The position numbers were made by a program, and so were the translations under genes. A stretch of 64,000 bases of DNA from JADJWR01 sp964509545. Its GTDB lineage: Bacteria; Pseudomonadota; Gammaproteobacteria; Burkholderiales; Burkholderiaceae_F. The number at the start of each line of letters is the position of its first letter. The first letter of the stretch is position 1. The notes under the pieces are model-generated. The model did no database searches and had not been told where the DNA came from. It saw only the letters and a list, made by a program, of their open reading frames with translations. Positions 60,395-64,000 of this stretch are shown piece after piece. The stretch covers positions 28,511-92,510 of the forward strand of contig CAZDXQ010000010.1 of assembly GCA_964509545.1 (NCBI GenBank), given 5' to 3'.

Positions 60395-61741
60395 ATGCCC
60401 GAATCGCTGCCGCCCAACCTGAAGACGATCGGACGCTACGCGATCCTGCGCGAACTGCGCCGCGATCACGTCAGCGTGTCCTACCACGCCGTCGATCCGG
60501 TGTTGCACCGCGAAGTCGTGCTCAAGGCCGTGCACCTGCCGCTGCCCAAGGAAGGGGGGCCGGGACGGGAAGCGCAGATTTCGTCGATCGAGCAGGCCTT
60601 CTCGCGGCTGGCGCAGGCGGCCGGCAAGCTCGCCCATCCCTACATCGTCTCGGTCTTCGAGGCCGGACGCGTGCACCAGGTCGGCTACCTGGCCATCGAA
60701 CGGGTCAGCGGGCGCAGGCTGCACGAGATGATCGCCAGCGGCTGGCGGCCACAGTTCGCGCATGCCGCCAGCATCGCCGCGCGCATCGCCGACGCGATCG
60801 AGTATGCGCACCAGCAGAACATCGCGCACGGCTTTCTCGGCCCGCAGCACGTCATCCTGCGCGAAGAAGACGGCGCGCCGCGCGTCGAGGGCTTCGGCGG
60901 CTGGATCGACGACGGGCGCGCCGGCAAGGAGGTGCTCGAGCACACCGCGCGCCTGCTGCCTTACTTCGATGAACTGCCGGACGAAGTGCGCCGCCGCGAC
61001 GTGCGCGCCGTGGTGGCGCTGCTGCACATGATGCTGACCGGCCGCGCGCCCGACCCGTTCGCCTCGGGCATCAAGGGCCAGGTGCCGCCGATCAAGCTGC
61101 TGCGGCCCGATACTCCGGCGGCGCTGGCCCGGCTGATCGACGAGATGCTGAACGAGGCCCCGCGCAACCGTGTCCGCACCGCCGGCGACCTGCGCGACGC
61201 ACTGACCGCGTTCATCTGGAATGACCGCGCCGCGCACGCGGCGCCGGCAACCATGGGCATTCCGCTTGCGGCACCGCCGACGACCGACAAGACCCGTCGC
61301 AGTGCGCCGAAAGGCGAAGCCGCCGCTGCCGACGACGAGACCGACGATGACGAGGCCAGGCCACCGGGCTGGCTGGCGCGCACCGGGCTGTCGCGGCTGC
61401 CGATCGGCGCGGCGATCGCTCTGCTGGTCAGCGGCGTGGTGATCGGCGTTCTGCTCGGCTCGGCGGCGCAGCGGGTCACGCAGCAGACCGTGGCATCGGC
61501 GGAAGCGCCGGCAAAGAGTCCGGCGACGGCGGCGGTCGGCGTGGTCCTGTTCGACATCGCCCCGTGGGGCGAAGTGCTGATCGATGGCCGGCCGGTGGGC
61601 GTGTCGCCGCCACTGACCGAAGTCAAGCTGCCGGCGGGCAAGTACGCGCTGGAGATCAGGTACAGCGACGGGCGCGCCGTCGCGGCGGAAGTTCAGGTCG
61701 ATGCCGCGCGACCGCAACGCGTGCGGCATCGCTTCGAATGA
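60395..61741 (+). CDS. Membrane pseudokinase with PEGA domain
   Basis: The 448-residue protein has the same architecture as its neighbour: kinase-like domain (about 10-280), acidic linker (about 305-325), membrane helix (about 340-362) and PEGA domain (about 375-448). The catalytic residues are lost. HRDIKPSN has become HGFLGPQH (145-152; the Asp is F147), DFG is GFG (166-168) and the glycine loop is LRRDHVSV. Only the VAIK-type lysine (K44) remains. It probably binds partners or regulates the active kinase. Its PEGA start VVLFDIAPWGEVLIDGRPVG mirrors the other. Confidence 0.9.
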   Translation: MPESLPPNLKTIGRYAILRELRRDHVSVSYHAVDPVLHREVVLKAVHLPLPKEGGPGREAQISSIEQAFSRLAQAAGKLAHPYIVSVFEAGRVHQVGYLAIERVSGRRLHEMIASGWRPQFAHAASIAARIADAIEYAHQQNIAHGFLGPQHVILREEDGAPRVEGFGGWIDDGRAGKEVLEHTARLLPYFDELPDEVRRRDVRAVVALLHMMLTGRAPDPFASGIKGQVPPIKLLRPDTPAALARLIDEMLNEAPRNRVRTAGDLRDALTAFIWNDRAAHAAPATMGIPLAAPPTTDKTRRSAPKGEAAAADDETDDDEARPPGWLARTGLSRLPIGAAIALLVSGVVIGVLLGSAAQRVTQQTVASAEAPAKSPATAAVGVVLFDIAPWGEVLIDGRPVGVSPPLTEVKLPAGKYALEIRYSDGRAVAAEVQVDAARPQRVRHRFE

Positions 61742-62178
61742 AACGGCGCGCGATCGCCTCGCTCGTTGCGGCGGCGATCGTCCTGGCCGCCTGCCAGACC
61801 GTGCCGGAGCCGGTGAGCGCGCCCGCGCCTGCGCCGGCAGCGCCGCCGACGGCGAGCGTCGCGGCGCTGTACCGGCAGCCGGCCGAACGCGCTCTGGTCG
61901 AAGGCATCCGCCTGTACGAGGAAGCGGCGTTCGATCGCGCGGAACAGGCCTTGCGCAAGGCGCTTCGCCTCGGTCTGGCCGATCCGCGCGACCGCGCCGC
62001 CGCGTACAAGTACATCGCCTTCGTCGCCTGCGCCTTCAATCGCATCGTCGACTGCGAGGCCAGTTTCCAGAGCGCGTACGCCGCCGATCCGAAGTTTTCG
62101 CTGACCGAAGCCGAGATCGGCCACCCCGTCTGGGGGCCGGTGTACAAGCGCATCGCCGCGACGCAGCCGAAGCAATGA
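61738..62178 (+). CDS. TssQ-like TPR lipoprotein
   Basis: The 146-residue lipoprotein has a clear lipobox LAAC (cysteine 19), then a proline/alanine linker. The TPR-like helical domain (about 50-146) contains RLYEEAAFDRAEQALRKAL and YKYIAFVACAFNRIVDCEASFQ. The end (TEAEIGHPVWGPVYKR) resembles TssQ-family lipoproteins associated with type VI secretion in burkholderiales. No tss gene is present in this window. Its ATG overlaps the stop of the pseudokinase gene (ATGA), so it is part of that operon. The TssQ name is by resemblance. Confidence 0.75.
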   Translation: MKRRAIASLVAAAIVLAACQTVPEPVSAPAPAPAAPPTASVAALYRQPAERALVEGIRLYEEAAFDRAEQALRKALRLGLADPRDRAAAYKYIAFVACAFNRIVDCEASFQSAYAADPKFSLTEAEIGHPVWGPVYKRIAATQPKQ

Positions 62179-62331
62179 AGTCGGACAAGCGGGTCATTGC
62201 GACGCGCTGAGCCTTCGCGCCTCGCGGCGGCACGGCGAAATACAGGCAACGCGGGCGGCTCAACGGTCGGAAGCGCAGCCGCCACGGCGGCGCAAGTGTG
62301 CATCCGCGGCCGGCAGGCCGCGGCATCCGCG

Positions 62332-63330
62332 TCAGAAGCCGATGCGCGCCCTGCGCGCCACCCGCTCGGCGGTCACATCCTCGGGCAGCACTTCGTGCCG
62401 CTGCGCCAGCTTGGCCGTGCCGAAGGCGGCGAGCAGCACGCGGCGCATTTCGCGCGGCTTCAGCTGCGCGACCTTGTCCATCGTCGCCCGCGCCGGCTCT
62501 TCCGGGAACTGCTTGCCCCAGCTGTGCTCGTCGCGCAGTTCGCGGTAGATGCTGCGCGCGATGCGCAGCGCGGCTTCGGGGTCCGGCGCGTCGATCTCGT
62601 AGACGTTGACGCGGTTCAGGATCGGCTCCGGAATCGACCGCGCCTCGTTGGCGGTGGCGATCCAGACGACGTCGGAGGCATCGATCGGCACCTCGGCAAA
62701 CTCGTCGACGAACTCGCGCGCCGTATCGTGCTCGAGCAGCGTATACAGGCTGCCCAGCGGGTCGTACTGCGCGTCGCCGCCGGCCTTGTCGATCTCGTCG
62801 ACGACGATCACCGGGTTGGCGTAGTCGCCGTGCACCAGCGCCTCGAAGACCTTGCCCGGCTTGGCGTTCTTCCACTGCGCCGAGGCGCCGGACAGGATCC
62901 AGCCGGCGGTCAGCGAACTCATGCCGATGAACGAATAGCCAGTGCCAAGCAGCTTGGACAGGCGGCGGGCGAAATGCGTCTTGCCGATGCCGGGCTCGCC
63001 AAGCAGCAGCATCGGCTCGAGGTCGAGCGGATCGTCGCTGGAAAGGCACAGCGCCAGCTGGCGGCGGATGTCCTCCAGCGGCGCCTCGAAATTGGGCAGT
63101 TCCTCGATCAATGCATCAATATCGGGCAGCGCCGACGGCTTGATCGAGAAGCGCTGGCCGCCAGCCTTGATCATCTTGACGTAGGTGGCTTTCAGCGCGT
63201 CGTTGGCGCCGGCACCGAGGTCCTGCAGGCCGCTGAGCGCCTCTTCGACGCGAGGAACATGGTACACGTCCTTGAAGCCGGCGATCGAGATCGTCGGCCG
63301 TTTGGCGGGGATGGTTGCCGGAACTGTCAT
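62332..63330 (-). CDS. Stand-alone AAA+ ATPase, Lon-like
   Basis: The 332-residue protein has an N-terminal ~85-residue region and one AAA module. The AAA module has Walker A GEPGIGKTHFA (about 110-120), Walker B VIVVDEIDK (about 171-179), sensor ATANE and an arginine-finger region near RVARRARIGF. The core resembles the AAA domain of Lon protease, but the Lon N-domain and the Ser-Lys protease domain are absent. It could remodel protein complexes. It is transcribed towards the kinase group (convergent). The start ATG has a good GGGAGACGGCA ahead. Confidence 0.85.
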   Translation of the reverse strand: MTVPATIPAKRPTISIAGFKDVYHVPRVEEALSGLQDLGAGANDALKATYVKMIKAGGQRFSIKPSALPDIDALIEELPNFEAPLEDIRRQLALCLSSDDPLDLEPMLLLGEPGIGKTHFARRLSKLLGTGYSFIGMSSLTAGWILSGASAQWKNAKPGKVFEALVHGDYANPVIVVDEIDKAGGDAQYDPLGSLYTLLEHDTAREFVDEFAEVPIDASDVVWIATANEARSIPEPILNRVNVYEIDAPDPEAALRIARSIYRELRDEHSWGKQFPEEPARATMDKVAQLKPREMRRVLLAAFGTAKLAQRHEVLPEDVTAERVARRARIGF

Positions 63331-63944
63331 TGCCGTCTCCCGTCGTAGCTCAATCCGTTACCTGCCTGCTCCGCTTGACCGATCGCATTGGCGATGGGTC
63401 GTCATGGACTTCCCTTTCCTACATTTGACTGCCAGCGCACCTGCCCGGATCCCTTCAACCCTCAGTTGCCGCGGCCTGGCAAGGGGTTCAACCGCTGTTT
63501 GGCCGGCGAAGCGTCGCGCACGCACGGCATCGAGCCGAGCCTTCGCCTTCAATGATGGCAAGCAAGACGCTTGCCAGAATCCTCCAAAAAGGGGAAGACG
63601 AATGCAACTCAGCACTCATGCCGATCGAGTGCCAACGGGGAATCGCCCCCTCTGCGGCAACTTGCAGCCGATCGACGGGGTTCGAGGGGTCGGGTCGCTT
63701 CAGGCGCAGGCGCCGCTGCGTTCGTGACGCGCGCTCGCGCACTGCGTCGAGCATGAAACACGCCGAAGAACTCGCGACACATGCGCGCACACTGCGTCGA
63801 ACAGCAAACGTGCTGACGGTTCTGCGCCGCGCCAGCCTGCCTGAGAGCTGGCGGCCTCGCCGCGCCTTTCAGCAGCGCCGGGGGCCGGCCGCGAATCGTT
63901 TTCCTCGTTCCAGTCGTCCCGTCGCCGCCGCGCGTGTGCAGCGG
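63331..63944. other. Intergenic region at the right end
   Basis: These 614 bases contain no gene I can support. Frames here are arginine- and serine-rich and overlap on both strands. A short frame from ATG 63753 (MKHAEELATHARTLRRTANV) starts well but soon loses protein-like composition. The promoter of the Lon-like ATPase gene must lie near 63331-63400. Confidence 0.35.
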
Positions 63945-64000
63945 TTATTTCTTGTTCTCGGTGGTGGGTCGGTTGATGGTGATGCCGCGTTTGCGCAGTT
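63945..64000 (-). CDS. C-terminal end of an unidentified protein (5' end beyond the window)
   Basis: A minus-strand frame entering from the right edge ends at TAA (63947-63945). It encodes LRKRGITINRPTTENKK. The basic RKRG and polar tail are plausible for a native C-terminus, but too short to name. Confidence 0.4.
   Translation of the reverse strand, partial: LRKRGITINRPTTENKK

Noticed and set aside
59249..61729. An 826-codon minus-strand open frame
   Set aside because: It is antisense to the kinase and pseudokinase genes, whose domains are unmistakable.
63753..64000. A plus-strand frame starting MKHAEELATHARTLRRTANV
   Set aside because: Composition becomes arginine- and proline-rich after about 25 codons, and the minus strand carries a better-ending frame at the edge.

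Overview
The window is a GC-rich bacterial chromosome segment that reads as a betaproteobacterium. The evidence is the tmRNA tag (ANDERFALAA), the gene order gyrA-pheA-hisC-tyrA-aroA-cmk-rpsA-ihfB-lapA-lapB, the nearby ompA, ubiG and gph, and the 500-residue class I fumarase. A run of 100 N at 39731-39830 marks a scaffolded draft assembly. No genus can be assigned from the sequence alone.

Left part (1-30.6 kb), mostly housekeeping. A GT-C-type membrane glycosyltransferase and a MATE exporter precede the membrane protease HtpX, a UPF0114 membrane protein and fumarase. On the minus strand, gyrA leads into the aromatic amino acid genes (pheA, hisC, tyrA, aroA), then cmk, rpsA, ihfB, lapA, lapB, a small helix-hairpin-helix protein and cysM. 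A small membrane gene (DUF2061) with a Fur-box-like site interrupts this block between aroA and cmk. On the plus strand follow an adenosine-type deaminase (mtaD), an OmpA-family protein, ubiG, gph, a very large AsmA-like DUF748 protein and tmRNA (ssrA).

Middle part (31-48 kb), accessory. Three small heat-shock proteins diverge from cbpA-cbpM across an intergenic region that holds back-to-back sigma-32-like -35 elements. A type I secretion operon follows: a small protein, a large RTX/VCBS protein, an ABC exporter and an HlyD-type adaptor. The small protein and the RTX protein share an unassigned domain. Next come an HtrA-type protease and a second-type FtsH. The region after that is decayed: a histidine kinase without its ATPase domain, and a DUF2796 zinc-uptake-type gene followed by a frameshifted ABC ATPase remnant. 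A haem-binding HbpS-like protein and a response regulator with a degenerate Hpt domain follow.

Right part (48-64 kb). This holds pepN, a membrane methyltransferase, an MFS and a DMT transporter flanking a quinone oxidoreductase, and a guanidinium-type SMR exporter joined to a secreted alpha/beta hydrolase and a NatAB-like ABC exporter. A compact kinase module follows: an active-looking Ser/Thr kinase with a PEGA domain, a clear pseudokinase with the same architecture, and a TssQ-like lipoprotein. A stand-alone Lon-like AAA ATPase closes the window.

The most unusual signals are the kinase-pseudokinase-lipoprotein module, the domain shared between the small protein and its RTX neighbour, the stress-protein cluster with an embedded secretion operon, and the collapsed 336-base VCBS repeats.
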